Part shown: positions 45,806 through 56,595 of the stretch, one piece after another
Layout: each line of letters opens with the position of its first letter
Numbering within the stretch: the first letter of the stretch is position 1
Source: Collinsella sp. AF25-2LB
GTDB taxonomy: Bacteria > Actinomycetota > Coriobacteriia > Coriobacteriales > Coriobacteriaceae
Reading direction: 5' to 3'
Assembly: GCF_003458415.1 (NCBI RefSeq)
Contig: NZ_QRUF01000001.1
Span: forward strand, 122,142 to 186,141
DNA length: 64,000 bases
The notes under the pieces: generated by a model
What the model was told of the DNA's origin: nothing
The model's input: the letters and a program-made list of their open reading frames with translations, nothing else
The model's database searches: none
Program-made: the position numbers and the translations under genes

Positions 45806-47620
45806 ATGTACTGTCGACTTCTTCTCAAACTAATCCTAAGAGACAAGGCCGTATGGATCTCTACGCTCGTTCTCGCCGCAGCCTTCTCCATCCCCATTGC
45901 GTTCAATTCACCCATCTACGGGCCCTTCTTTATGAAACAGGGCATGCAGAGCTTTGTCGACGCATTCAATACGCGCGCGCCCCAGGCCGGCGGCACAGAC
46001 CTATCTCCAGAGCAGCAAAATGACGCGGAGCTTGCAAGATACGCGAACGCCGCCCTTGCCGCTCAAACCGACGCCGCCTTTCTCGATTCTGCCGAGAGCT
46101 ACTACGCGCTCATGGGCGAAGGCTTCCAATCCGGGTCCATCGTGGGAGACCGAGAGACCAATGACGCAGACCTCGCGTATTGCCGCGCCCTGAGCAGCTC
46201 CGGCATCACGGATATCCCGGCCTCCGCAAACGACCTGCCATTCCTTTCCTTCCTGCCTTACGCCATTGCCACGGCGCCGTCTTTCCTCCCCTTCATCCCC
46301 TTCCTTCTCTCGTCGATACTCGTGCTCGGCGCCACAAGGCCCGGGACCCTGGCGGCGAAGGCGCCCGTGCCCAAATTCCGGCGCCTTATCCAGATCGTGT
46401 TTTCGATAATCGTCGCGGGGACCGCGATGCTCCTCGCCGGCCTCGCACCCGGGGGCATTTACGCCTCGGTCCTAAACGGCTTCGGGCAAATTGGGTACCC
46501 GATCGCCTTCTTCCATGACGGCGCGCTTACCACCACGACCGCGGGAAACGTCTTCACGACCCTGCTTCTCGCGCTGCTTGCGGGCGGAACCTTGATATCC
46601 GTTTGCTCCGCCGTCCTATCGACCGCAACGAGGCGCGTCCTCGCGGGCCCCCTTACCTCCGCGCTGCTTGTCGCGGCTCCGGTATTCCCGTTACTGTCCG
46701 ATTCGGCACTGGGGCATAGCGCCGCGCTCAATCTCCTGCCGCTGGCCGTGTTCTCGCCTATCGAGGCAACGGGTTACGTAGGATGCTTCCCGACAGAATT
46801 CATTGGCTCCGGTTCAGGCAGCGCATCGATGCTTGCCGTGGCCCTGGCATACGTCGCGGTCCTTTTTGCGGTCGGCGCCGTTGCGACACGTTCGCCCAAA
46901 CAGGCTGGACCCGCTAAAAAGCACCATGGGCTCGAGCTTCTGGACGCGAGCGTGGGATACGGGAGCACGACGATACTTTCAATCGGATCGCTTTTCCTGA
47001 GCCCGGGAACGGCGGTGGGCCTCGTTGCTCCCAACGGCTCGGGGAAAACCACCCTTCTTGAAGCGCTGTCGGGCCAATTTCCCACCCGCATCCGCTCGGG
47101 AAGCCTGTTGGCAGACGGAATCTGCCAGCGTCGATCAGCCGAATTTGCAGAACTCGTCTACCTGAGCTCTTCGGGCAGCGCGGATCTCTATCCCACGCTA
47201 TCGGCCATCGAGCACCTTGCTTTCGTTAGGGAGGCGTGGAAATCGGCCGCCGACATCGACTCGCTCTGCGACTCCCTCGGAATCTCCCCATATCTCGACA
47301 AGCCGACCCGTAAACTCTCGACAGGAATGAAGCAGCAGGTAAAGCTTGCCATGGCGATAGCGACCGATTGCCCGTACCTCATCCTCGATGAACCGCTGAA
47401 CGGCCTCGATCCGGGAAAACGGAAAACCTCCTGCGACGCGATGCGCAGCGAGGTGGCGCGGGGACGCAGCGTGCTCATTTCAAGCCATCTACTCGACGAC
47501 CTGGCAGACCTCACCAACTCGTTCTACTTCATCGAGGCCGGCACGCTCGTGGAAAAGATCGAGTCGTCCTCGCAGACGCTCAAGCAGGAATACCTCGATA
47601 CATACGAGCGAGGTGAATGA
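45806..47620 (+). CDS. Permease-ATPase fusion ABC exporter
   Basis: 604 residues. Residues 1-360 form a membrane module with one helix, an extracytoplasmic loop (about 35-145), then five or six helices; VLNGFGQIGYPI near 222 matches the motif seen twice in the upstream permease. Residues 365-604 form an ATPase: Walker A GLVAPNGSGKTTLL near 405, signature LSTGMKQQV near 504, Walker B YLILDEPLNGLD near 524. A membrane-then-ATPase order is uncommon for ABC-2 exporters. The ATG at 45806 is the only start before an upstream stop; its ribosome site is poor. By eye, third codon positions are C-rich, unlike the preceding permease gene. Confidence 0.85.
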   Translation: MYCRLLLKLILRDKAVWISTLVLAAAFSIPIAFNSPIYGPFFMKQGMQSFVDAFNTRAPQAGGTDLSPEQQNDAELARYANAALAAQTDAAFLDSAESYYALMGEGFQSGSIVGDRETNDADLAYCRALSSSGITDIPASANDLPFLSFLPYAIATAPSFLPFIPFLLSSILVLGATRPGTLAAKAPVPKFRRLIQIVFSIIVAGTAMLLAGLAPGGIYASVLNGFGQIGYPIAFFHDGALTTTTAGNVFTTLLLALLAGGTLISVCSAVLSTATRRVLAGPLTSALLVAAPVFPLLSDSALGHSAALNLLPLAVFSPIEATGYVGCFPTEFIGSGSGSASMLAVALAYVAVLFAVGAVATRSPKQAGPAKKHHGLELLDASVGYGSTTILSIGSLFLSPGTAVGLVAPNGSGKTTLLEALSGQFPTRIRSGSLLADGICQRRSAEFAELVYLSSSGSADLYPTLSAIEHLAFVREAWKSAADIDSLCDSLGISPYLDKPTRKLSTGMKQQVKLAMAIATDCPYLILDEPLNGLDPGKRKTSCDAMRSEVARGRSVLISSHLLDDLADLTNSFYFIEAGTLVEKIESSSQTLKQEYLDTYERGE

Positions 47621-47621
47621 C

Positions 47622-47966
47622 ATGAAACTATTTGAACAGTTGAAGTCCAATGCGTCGCGCATGGCTGTCTACGCCATCCTCGTGGCAACGGCTTTATGCG
47701 GAATCGCGGCACCTGTCTATGCGCTCAACGGGGAGAAAGGCGATGTCGAACCCGCGTACATGGCTTCGACGGTTAAGGACCGGTACAAAGCCTTCTCTGG
47801 AGACACGTTTTACGTAGCAGAGTACGACACGACCTACCGTCAGCTTCGCTACAACAAGGGCTACGACTATCTAGGCGCAGAGGCAATCAGCTATACGTCG
47901 GGTTGGTACCGCTCCAACTATGGACACATAACCCAGTTCAAGTGTAACTACCGTGTGTACAACTAA
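47622..47966 (+). CDS. Small secreted protein, candidate exported effector or bacteriocin-like peptide
   Basis: 114 residues; GAGGTGA lies 5 nt before the ATG, which follows the fusion-gene stop by 1 bp. A signal peptide is clear: basic start MKLFEQLKSNASR, hydrophobic MAVYAILVATALCGIAA, cleavage likely after VYA. The mature ~78 residues are Tyr-rich (14 Tyr), nearly Cys-free, and end TQFKCNYRVYN. I recognise no family. Size, signal peptide and linkage to two ABC systems recall lactococcin 972-type operons, but conserved motifs are not evident. It could equally be a surface ligand sensed by the system. The terminator at 47982 closes the operon. Confidence 0.75.
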   Translation: MKLFEQLKSNASRMAVYAILVATALCGIAAPVYALNGEKGDVEPAYMASTVKDRYKAFSGDTFYVAEYDTTYRQLRYNKGYDYLGAEAISYTSGWYRSNYGHITQFKCNYRVYN

Positions 47967-47981
47967 AGCAACCGGCCGGGA

Positions 47982-48016
47982 CGAGGGGTGACGCAAAAGC
48001 GTCGCCCCTCGTTTTT
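47982..48016 (+). terminator. Terminator of the island exporter operon
   Basis: 13-bp stem CGAGGGGTGACGC / GCGTCGCCCCTCG (one wobble) around AAAA, followed by T5. Confidence 0.92.
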
Positions 48017-48041
48017 AACCATGTCAACTGAACCTAGTTCA

Positions 48042-48109
48042 GTTTGGTTGATTTCCGATCTCAGCCGAACACATTGAGCGGAAAGGCCGTTCCCGCAGTC
48101 AGTCGAACG
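48042..48109. repeat. Direct repeat / candidate attachment site, right
   Basis: Second copy of the 68-bp repeat at 40830 (65/68 identical, same orientation). It follows the island's last terminator by 25 bp and precedes the rpmE promoter. Confidence 0.85.
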
Positions 48110-48139
48110 TCCCCGGGGCCCTTCTCAGGCCCCGGGGAC
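48109..48139. repeat. Perfect 12-bp GC hairpin at the right island edge
   Basis: GTCCCCGGGGCC / GGCCCCGGGGAC with a 7-nt loop begins at the last base of the right direct repeat. No equivalent follows the left repeat. Confidence 0.7.
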
Positions 48140-48220
48140 GGCATTTTCCCAGTTGAAGGAACGGTGGAGATGTGTTTCGATGGGTCAGATTCGTGTCGTT
48201 CCGAAAAGACCGTGAACCTT

Positions 48221-48249
48221 TTGTGTGACACGCGGCGCCGTGGTACCAT
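48221..48249 (+). promoter_or_regulatory. Promoter of rpmE
   Basis: TTGTGT, 17-bp spacer, TACCAT. Transcription would begin near 48256, just ahead of the leader hairpins. Confidence 0.6.
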
Positions 48250-48333
48250 AGCCGAGTTTGTTGTCTTGGTCGGAAACCAAGACGCCTTATGCGCTGATCG
48301 GTAACCAGCGCCTGACCAATAAGGAGTCCTACC
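48250..48333 (+). promoter_or_regulatory. Candidate L31 ribosomal-protein leader RNA
   Basis: Two consecutive hairpins in the rpmE 5' UTR: GTCTTGGT/ACCAAGAC (48263-48283, loop CGGAA) and GCGCTG/CAGCGC (48291-48311), followed by AAGGAG and the ATG. L31 leaders, including a Coriobacteria-specific one, are known from comparative genomics; whether this fits that model needs a covariance search. Confidence 0.55.
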
Positions 48334-48759
48334 ATGAAGCAGGGTATCCATCCCCAGTATGTCGAGTGCACGGTGACGTGCTCCTGCGGCAACACCTTCA
48401 AGACGCACGCTACCGTGTCCGAGATGAAGGTCGAGCTTTGCAACGAGTGCCACCCGTTCTACACCGGCCAGCAGAAGTTCGTCGACACCGGTGGACGCGT
48501 CCAGCGCTTCGCCGACAAGTTCGGTGGCGCCGCTGCCGCTCAGCTCAAGAAGGCCGAGGAGGCCAAGGCCGCCAAGGCCGCCAAGGCTGCTGAGGCCGAG
48601 GCTGCTCGCAAGGCCGCCGCTGAGGCTAAGGCTGCCGAGAAGGCTAAGCGTGCCGCTAAGTTCGCCGAGGAGGCTGCTAAGCAGGCCGCCGAGGCTCCCG
48701 CAGAGGCTCCCGTCGAGGAGGCCGCTGCTGAGGCCGAGACCACCGAGGCTGCTGAGTAA
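48334..48759 (+). CDS. rpmE: 50S ribosomal protein L31 with long charged tail
   Basis: 141 residues: a normal zinc-type L31 core of about 70 residues ([20 protein letters not shown] and [12 protein letters not shown] carry the Cys ligands), followed by ~70 residues of Ala/Lys/Glu-rich sequence likely forming one long helix and ending acidic (EAETTEAAE). L31 bridges the two subunits; the tail is unusual outside this group. AAGGAG precedes the ATG. Confidence 0.95.
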   Translation: MKQGIHPQYVECTVTCSCGNTFKTHATVSEMKVELCNECHPFYTGQQKFVDTGGRVQRFADKFGGAAAAQLKKAEEAKAAKAAKAAEAEAARKAAAEAKAAEKAKRAAKFAEEAAKQAAEAPAEAPVEEAAAEAETTEAAE

Positions 48760-48796
48760 ATAGCTCGCCGCGGAATTGCTCGCATTCATGGCATAA

Positions 48797-48836
48797 GGGC
48801 CGCGCATCCGTTTGGGTGCGTGGCCCTTTTCTTTTT
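48797..48836 (+). terminator. Terminator of rpmE
   Basis: 13-bp stem (GGGCCGCGCATCC / GGGTGCGTGGCCC, two wobbles) around GTTT, then TTTTCTTTTT. The core GCATCCGTTTGGGTGCG recurs in the prfB terminator at 53181. Confidence 0.9.
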
Positions 48837-48868
48837 ATTGGTGCAAGCTAACCCGTCCCCATTGCACC
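48837..48868. repeat. Intergenic repeat family 3, copy 2
   Basis: 32-bp hairpin, GGTGCAA / TTGCACC arms with GTCCCC loop; 28/32 identical to 34848-34879. Confidence 0.7.
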
Positions 48869-48940
48869 GGGTTGGTGCGAAGGGGCAGATTGGTTTGCGC
48901 CAAATGGCAAAGAGACAGCGTTTTCCCAGATAAAAGCTGA

Positions 48941-48970
48941 CAAAATAAACCGGTCCCTTTTTGGCAGGCT
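48941..48970. repeat. Intergenic repeat family 4, copy 1
   Basis: 30-bp segment containing CAAAATAAACC and GTCCCTTTTTGGCAGG; 28/30 identical to 61122-61151. Confidence 0.75.
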
Positions 48971-49098
48971 GTCGTAGTTATTACGTGGTCGAGTGTGTCG
49001 ACCGCATAGGCGGCGCCTTGTTTGGCTAAAGTACATTTATCTGTGTTTAACTCGTCCAAGGTTTCATGCCGCGGGCGATGGCCAAAAAGGAAAACCAC

Positions 49099-51905
<2,807 letters not shown>

Positions 51906-51906
<1 letters not shown>

Positions 51907-53054
51907 TGGCCGAGACTCTAGAGGTAACGCCTGCCGAGTTGGACGCATTTGCGGACCGACTCGGCGAGGTCGAGTCGTACCTCCATTTGGACGAGAAGCG
52001 CACCCGCGTAACGGAGCTCGAGGCCAAAAGCGTCGCCCCGGGCTTTTGGGACGATGCCGATGCCGCTCGCGCCACGATGGAGGAGATTGCGCGCGCCAAG
52101 GAGGACATCGCCGCCGTGGATACCGCGCGTGGTGAGCTTTCCGATGCTCGCGCCGCGTTGGAGCTTGCCGAGGAAATGGGCGATGACCCCGATGCCGCTG
52201 CGCTGCGTGAGGAGGCTGCCGCTACGGCGGAGCGCCTATCCCGCGCTATCGACGAGCTTGAGCTTGCGAGCTGGTTTACCGGGGAGTTCGACCATGGCGA
52301 CGCGATTGTGACCATCAAACCCGGACAGGGTGGCTTGGAGGCCCAGGACTGGACCTTCATGCTCTTTAAGATGTACATGAAGTACTGCCAGCGCCGCGGT
52401 TGGAAGGTCACCATCAACGATTGCCCCGCGGCCGAGGTCATCGGCATCGATCGTGCGACCTTTACCGTCGAAGGCAAGGATGCCTTTGGCATGCTTCGTG
52501 CCGAGGCCGGTGTTCACCGCCTGGTGCGCATTAGCCCCACCGACGACAAGAAGCGCCGCCAGACTACGTTTGCCGGCGTCGAGGTCATTCCGGTACTACC
52601 CGACGATATCGATATCGAGATTAGTCCCGATGACATTCGCGTCGACGTGTACCATGCAAGCGGCCCGGGCGGTCAGGGCGTCAACACCACCGACTCCGCC
52701 GTGCGCGTGACGCATTTCCCCAGCGGTATCGTGGTCACGTGTCAAAACGAGCGCAGCCAGATTCAAAACAAGGCCGCTTGCATGCAGATCCTCAAGGCTC
52801 GTCTGTACGAGATTGAGCTCGAAAAGCGCGCTGAGGCCCTGGATGAGATTCGCGGGCCCAAGACCACTATCGGCTTTGGCAACCAGATCCGCAGCTATGT
52901 GCTCTACCCGTACCAGATGGTTAAGGACCTGCGCACGGGCGTGGAGACCAGCAACGTCGAGGCCGTTCTTGACGACGGCGATCTGGATCCGTTTGTGATT
53001 GGCTATCACCGTTGGGCTACCGGCAACGCTGATGCAGAAGGCTCGGAGGTCTAA
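51906..53054 (+). CDS. prfB: Peptide chain release factor 2
   Basis: 382-residue class I release factor with the catalytic SGPGGQGVNTT (GGQ at about 255-257). The frame is continuous from ATG 51906, overlapping the secA stop by one base, so the +1 programmed frameshift found in E. coli prfB is absent. The stop-codon-reading tripeptide, SPF in typical RF2, is SPT here (VRISPTDDKKRRQ, residues 210-212). All other landmarks, including the C-terminal KDLRTGVETSNVEAVLDG-like segment, are RF2-type. Confidence 0.94.
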
Positions 53055-53180
53055 AACATCGGGCGGCTTCAAGCCGATGCCAAGCCTAACGGTTGGACGG
53101 GTTTGTATCCAGAACAAACCCTGCGCAGGGGTGGTTTTTGTTCGGCGAATCGGTAGAATCGAATACAGCAAGAAGTTCAA

Positions 53181-53207
53181 AGCGCATCCGTTTGGGTGCG
53201 CTTTTTT
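53181..53207 (+). terminator. Terminator after prfB
   Basis: 9-bp stem AGCGCATCC / GGGTGCGCT (one wobble) around GTTT, then T6. It ends just before the ribosome site of the YitT gene. Confidence 0.85.
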
Positions 53208-53219
53208 GAGGGAGGCAGC

Positions 53220-54110
53220 ATGGCATATCGTCTGGACATCAAGCGCATTCTTTCGATGAACTTCTTTCACGACCTGCCCCAGATCATGTTGGGGTGTGCC
53301 TTGGCCGCCATCGCGACCGACTTGTTTTTGATTCCCAACGGTCTTGCCGCCGGTGGCGTTACGGGCCTTGCGACTATTATCCAGGCTGTCGGCGCGGCGC
53401 GAGGCGTGTCGCTTCCCGTCGGTATCCAGACCATCGTGATGAACGCCTTGCTGTTGTTGGTCGTTATGCGCGAGGGTGGCATGTTCTACGTGGTGCAGAC
53501 CGCGACGGGCTTTGTGCTGCTGGGCTTCTTTACCGATCTGTTCGCCCCGTTTGTAGCACCTCTGGCGGATGCGGACCTGATGCTCCCTGCCATGTGGGGC
53601 GGCATTATTACGGGCATCGGTTACGGCATGGTGTTGCGCGCCGGCGCCAACACCGGCGGCTCGGACACGATTGGCCAAATCATCTCGCGTAACACCTCGC
53701 TGCCGGTGGGCTCGACCGTCATGGCGATCGATGTTGCCGTATGCGCGCTGTCGGCTCCGGTCTTTTCAATCGAAAACGCACTATATGCAGGCCTTTCGAT
53801 GGTCATTAGCGGCTACGTGATCGATGCCGTGGTCGATGGTGGCAACAAACGCCGTATGGTACTCATCATCTCGGACAAGTTCCCTGATATCGCTGCCGAT
53901 ATCATGTATGGCCTGGGTCGTGGTTGTACCAAGTTTAAGGCGACTGGCATGTATTCGGGTGCCGAGAAGCCGGTGATTATGGTCATCGTGAGCCGTCGAG
54001 AGCTCAATACCCTCAAGACGATCGTGCGCGAGCGCGATCCTCACGCCATTGTGACGGTCGCTGACGTTACGGAAGCCTTCGGCGAGGGATTCAAGGACAT
54101 TAGCGCGTAG
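53220..54110 (+). CDS. YitT-family membrane protein (DUF161-DUF2179)
   Basis: 296 residues; ATG 53220 has GAGGGAGG upstream. Five or six membrane helices fill residues 1-200, with the family motifs IPNGLAAGGVTGLATI and RAGANTGGSDTIGQII. The C-terminal ~85 residues form the cytoplasmic DUF2179 domain (GRGCTKFKATGMYSGAEKPV). Transport role suspected but undefined. Because a terminator lies directly upstream, its own promoter must overlap the prfB-terminator region or it depends on read-through. Confidence 0.9.
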   Translation: MAYRLDIKRILSMNFFHDLPQIMLGCALAAIATDLFLIPNGLAAGGVTGLATIIQAVGAARGVSLPVGIQTIVMNALLLLVVMREGGMFYVVQTATGFVLLGFFTDLFAPFVAPLADADLMLPAMWGGIITGIGYGMVLRAGANTGGSDTIGQIISRNTSLPVGSTVMAIDVAVCALSAPVFSIENALYAGLSMVISGYVIDAVVDGGNKRRMVLIISDKFPDIAADIMYGLGRGCTKFKATGMYSGAEKPVIMVIVSRRELNTLKTIVRERDPHAIVTVADVTEAFGEGFKDISA

Positions 54111-54317
54111 GGTCGACTGCGTTCCATCCAAAAGACGTTCACATTGATAAACCGTTTCATCAGCGGTTCTGCCTGCTCAATTGTTCAAATAATGATAAAT
54201 ACTCTGGTAAAGCTTCCAGTTTCCAGCATAATGAATGACGTACGTGCATTGCGGCTGTGTTGGGATTACCTTCGGTGCCGTGCGCATCTTGTCTTAAGAG
54301 GATGAAAGGAAGGCACA

Positions 54318-55148
54318 ATGAGCGACGAAGAGCTCAAAAAGGTTGCCAACGAGGTAAGGAAGGGCATCGTCACCGGCGTGCACGCTGCCAAGTCCGGCCA
54401 TCCGGGCGGTTCGCTCGGCGCCGCCGACATCATGACCTATCTGTACTTTGAGGAAATGAACGTCGACCCAGCTAATCCCCGCAAGGCCGATCGCGACCGC
54501 TTTGTGCTCTCCAAGGGCCATTGCGCTCCGGGCCTGTACGCCGTGCTCGCCGAGCGTGGGTTCTTCCCCAAGGAGGACCTCGAGACGCTGCGCCATATCG
54601 GCAGCCACCTGCAGGGTCACCCCAACATGAACGACACCCCGGGCGTCGACATGTCCACCGGCTCGCTCGGCCAGGGCATCTCCACCGCTGTGGGCATGGC
54701 CGTTGCCGCCAAGCACTGGGGCGATACTTACCGCACGTACGCCCTGCTGGGCGATGGCGAGAGCGAGGAGGGCCAGGTCTGGGAGGCCGCCATGTTTGCC
54801 GGCAACCAGCAGCTCGACAACCTCTGCGTGATCGTCGACCACAACGGCCTGCAGATCGACGGCCCCGTCGAGGAGGTCAACGACCCCATGCCGCTGGCAG
54901 ACAAGTTCCGCGCCTTCAAGTTCCATGTGGTGGAGCTCGCCGACGGCAACGACTTTGACCAGATCCGCGCCGCCTTTGCCGAGGCCCGCGCCACCAAGGG
55001 TCAGCCTACCGCCATTATCGCCGAGACCACAAAGGGCAAGGGCGTCTCCTTTATGGAGAACCAGGTGGGTTGGCACGGTAAGGCCCCCAACGATGAACAG
55101 TTTGAGCAGGCCATGGCAGAGCTCACGGCCGCCGGAGAGGAGCTCTAG
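54318..55148 (+). CDS. Transketolase, N-terminal subunit
   Basis: 276-residue thiamine-diphosphate-binding half of transketolase. Motifs: HAAKSGHPGGSLGAADIM near residue 22, the TPP motif GDGESEEGQVWEAAMFA near 149. The second subunit starts 1 bp after the stop, so they form one enzyme of the pentose phosphate pathway. The 207-bp gap upstream is AT-rich but I see no clear promoter; GAAAGGA precedes the ATG. Confidence 0.94.
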   Translation: MSDEELKKVANEVRKGIVTGVHAAKSGHPGGSLGAADIMTYLYFEEMNVDPANPRKADRDRFVLSKGHCAPGLYAVLAERGFFPKEDLETLRHIGSHLQGHPNMNDTPGVDMSTGSLGQGISTAVGMAVAAKHWGDTYRTYALLGDGESEEGQVWEAAMFAGNQQLDNLCVIVDHNGLQIDGPVEEVNDPMPLADKFRAFKFHVVELADGNDFDQIRAAFAEARATKGQPTAIIAETTKGKGVSFMENQVGWHGKAPNDEQFEQAMAELTAAGEEL

Positions 55149-55149
55149 G

Positions 55150-56091
55150 ATGGCAGATGTCAAGAAAATCGCCACGCGCGTAAGCTACGGCGAGGCCCTC
55201 GTCGAGCTCGCCAACGAGCACGATGACTTTGTGGTCCTCGACGCCGACCTGGCTGCCGCCACGCAGACCGGCAAGTTCAAGGCAGCCTGCCCCGACCGCT
55301 TCTTCGATGTGGGCATTGCCGAGAGCAACCTGATGGGCGTCGCCGCCGGTATCGCGACCACCGGCCGCGTTGCCTTCGCGAGCACCTTTGCCATGTTCGC
55401 TGCCGGTCGCGCCTTTGAGCAGGTCCGCAACTCCATCGGCTACCCGCACCTCAACGTTAAGATCGGTGCCACGCATGCCGGTATCTCGGTGGGCGAGGAT
55501 GGCGCCACGCACCAGTGCTGCGAGGATATTGCCCTCATGCGCGTCATCCCCGGCATGACTGTGATCGTTCCTGCCGACGACGTCGAGGCCCGCGCCGTAA
55601 CGCGCGCCGCCTACGAGTGCGACGGTCCGGTGTACATGCGCTTCGCTCGTTTGGCCTCGCCGGTTATCAACGACCCCGAGACCTACAACTTCGAGTTGGG
55701 TAAGGGCATTGTCATGCGCGAGGGCGCCGACGTCACCATCATCGCCTGCGGCCTGATGGTCGGCGAGGCTCTCGAGGCCGCCGAGCAGCTCGCTGCCGAG
55801 GGCATCGACGCCGAGGTCATCAACATGCACACCATCAAGCCCATCGATGCCGACCTGATCGTCAAGAGCGCCACCAAGACCGGCCACGTCGTGACCGTCG
55901 AGGAGCATTCTGTAATCGGTGGCCTGGGCAGCGCCGTTGCCGACGTCCTGTGCGAGCAGTGCCCGACGCCCCTCAAGAAGATCGGCGTCAACGACACCTT
56001 TGGCGAGTCCGGCCCGGGTGCCGAGCTCTTGCACAAGTATGGCCTGGACGCCGCCAACATCGTGGCGACCACCAAGGAGTTCTTGGCATAA
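55150..56091 (+). CDS. Transketolase, C-terminal subunit
   Basis: 313 residues carrying the pyrimidine-binding domain (GIAESNLMGVAAGIATTGR with the catalytic Glu near 59, and GATHAGISVGEDGATHQ) and the transketolase C-terminal domain (HTIKPIDADLIVKSA). ATG 55150 follows the N-subunit stop by one base; GGAGAGGAG inside that gene's end is its ribosome site. A 12-bp terminator hairpin follows. Confidence 0.94.
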   Translation: MADVKKIATRVSYGEALVELANEHDDFVVLDADLAAATQTGKFKAACPDRFFDVGIAESNLMGVAAGIATTGRVAFASTFAMFAAGRAFEQVRNSIGYPHLNVKIGATHAGISVGEDGATHQCCEDIALMRVIPGMTVIVPADDVEARAVTRAAYECDGPVYMRFARLASPVINDPETYNFELGKGIVMREGADVTIIACGLMVGEALEAAEQLAAEGIDAEVINMHTIKPIDADLIVKSATKTGHVVTVEEHSVIGGLGSAVADVLCEQCPTPLKKIGVNDTFGESGPGAELLHKYGLDAANIVATTKEFLA

Positions 56092-56140
56092 GGCAAGGCG
56101 GATCTCAAGGACTGCTTCGCCAGAACTATGGAAACCCGGC

Positions 56141-56167
56141 AGGGGCGCTCTCTTGGAGAGCGCCCCT
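56141..56167 (+). terminator. Terminator after the transketolase operon
   Basis: Perfect 12-bp stem AGGGGCGCTCTC / GAGAGCGCCCCT around TTG, followed by GTTTC (weak T-run). Confidence 0.8.
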
Positions 56168-56172
56168 GTTTC

Positions 56173-56239
56173 AGTTGCGGTGAAATAGGGACTGATTAGA
56201 CCTTTTAACTGGTAAAACAGTCCCTATTTCACCGCAACT
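56173..56239. repeat. Palindromic repeat family 1, copy C
   Basis: 67 bp with perfect 22-bp arms (56173-56194 and 56218-56239). Inner arm TAGGGACTG/CAGTCCCTA, against TAGTTCCTG/CAGGAACTA in copy A, changed on both sides together. Confidence 0.9.
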
Positions 56240-56595
56240 CATGAAGACGCCCCTCAAGCACGGTCCCATCAGGAAAAAGGGCATATATCGACAAAGCGCA
56301 ATTCAGACCCTTCCAGCTTTGTATATGCAGCACCTCAAGATAAACGCAGCGACCCCTTAGTTATCGCAGGCCGGACACAGGGTTACTCTCCAAATCTTTC
56401 CGCAGGACGGAGGAGCCCCCGCCGCACGTAGTGCGCAGCGGGGGCTCCGACATGTCCGAGGACGATTTGGAGAGTAACCCTGTGCACGGCCGACGGGATC
56501 CCTAAGCACGCCATGCTTCTTATGTGCAGCAAAGCTAATGCTGCTAAAATACAAAGCGCTCATGTAGTTTAAACGCACGACGATAAGGAGCACCA
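56240..56595. other. Long noncoding gap before ftsE
   Basis: 356 bp with no convincing ORF. Its main content is the 123-bp hairpin at 56369-56491. After it, AT-richer sequence (TGCTGCTAAAATACAAAG near 56541) may hold the ftsE promoter; ATAAGGAG at about 56583 is the ftsE ribosome site. Confidence 0.6.
56369..56491. repeat. Very long palindromic hairpin element
   Basis: 28-nt outer arms (56369-56396 and 56464-56491) pair perfectly except for one 2-nt internal loop. Inside is another stem, GGAGCCCCCGC / GCGGGGGCTCC (56412-56448), itself topped by GCAC-GTA-GTGC. No T-run follows and no protein fits. Confidence 0.85.

Larger units (their letters stand above)
48837..49098. other. Repeat-rich gap before secA
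   Basis: After the rpmE terminator this gap holds repeat family 3 copy 2 (48837-48868) and repeat family 4 copy 1 (48941-48970). The remainder has no ORF of note; AAAAAGG at 49084 is the secA ribosome site. No firm promoter was identified. Confidence 0.6.

Noticed and set aside
45655..46023. 122-codon ORF beginning MQVKNLCGQYNTVEPAY after the island ATPase
   Set aside because: Two thirds of it overlap the fusion exporter out of phase and turn Arg/His-rich; the first part has no family and the ribosome site is poor.
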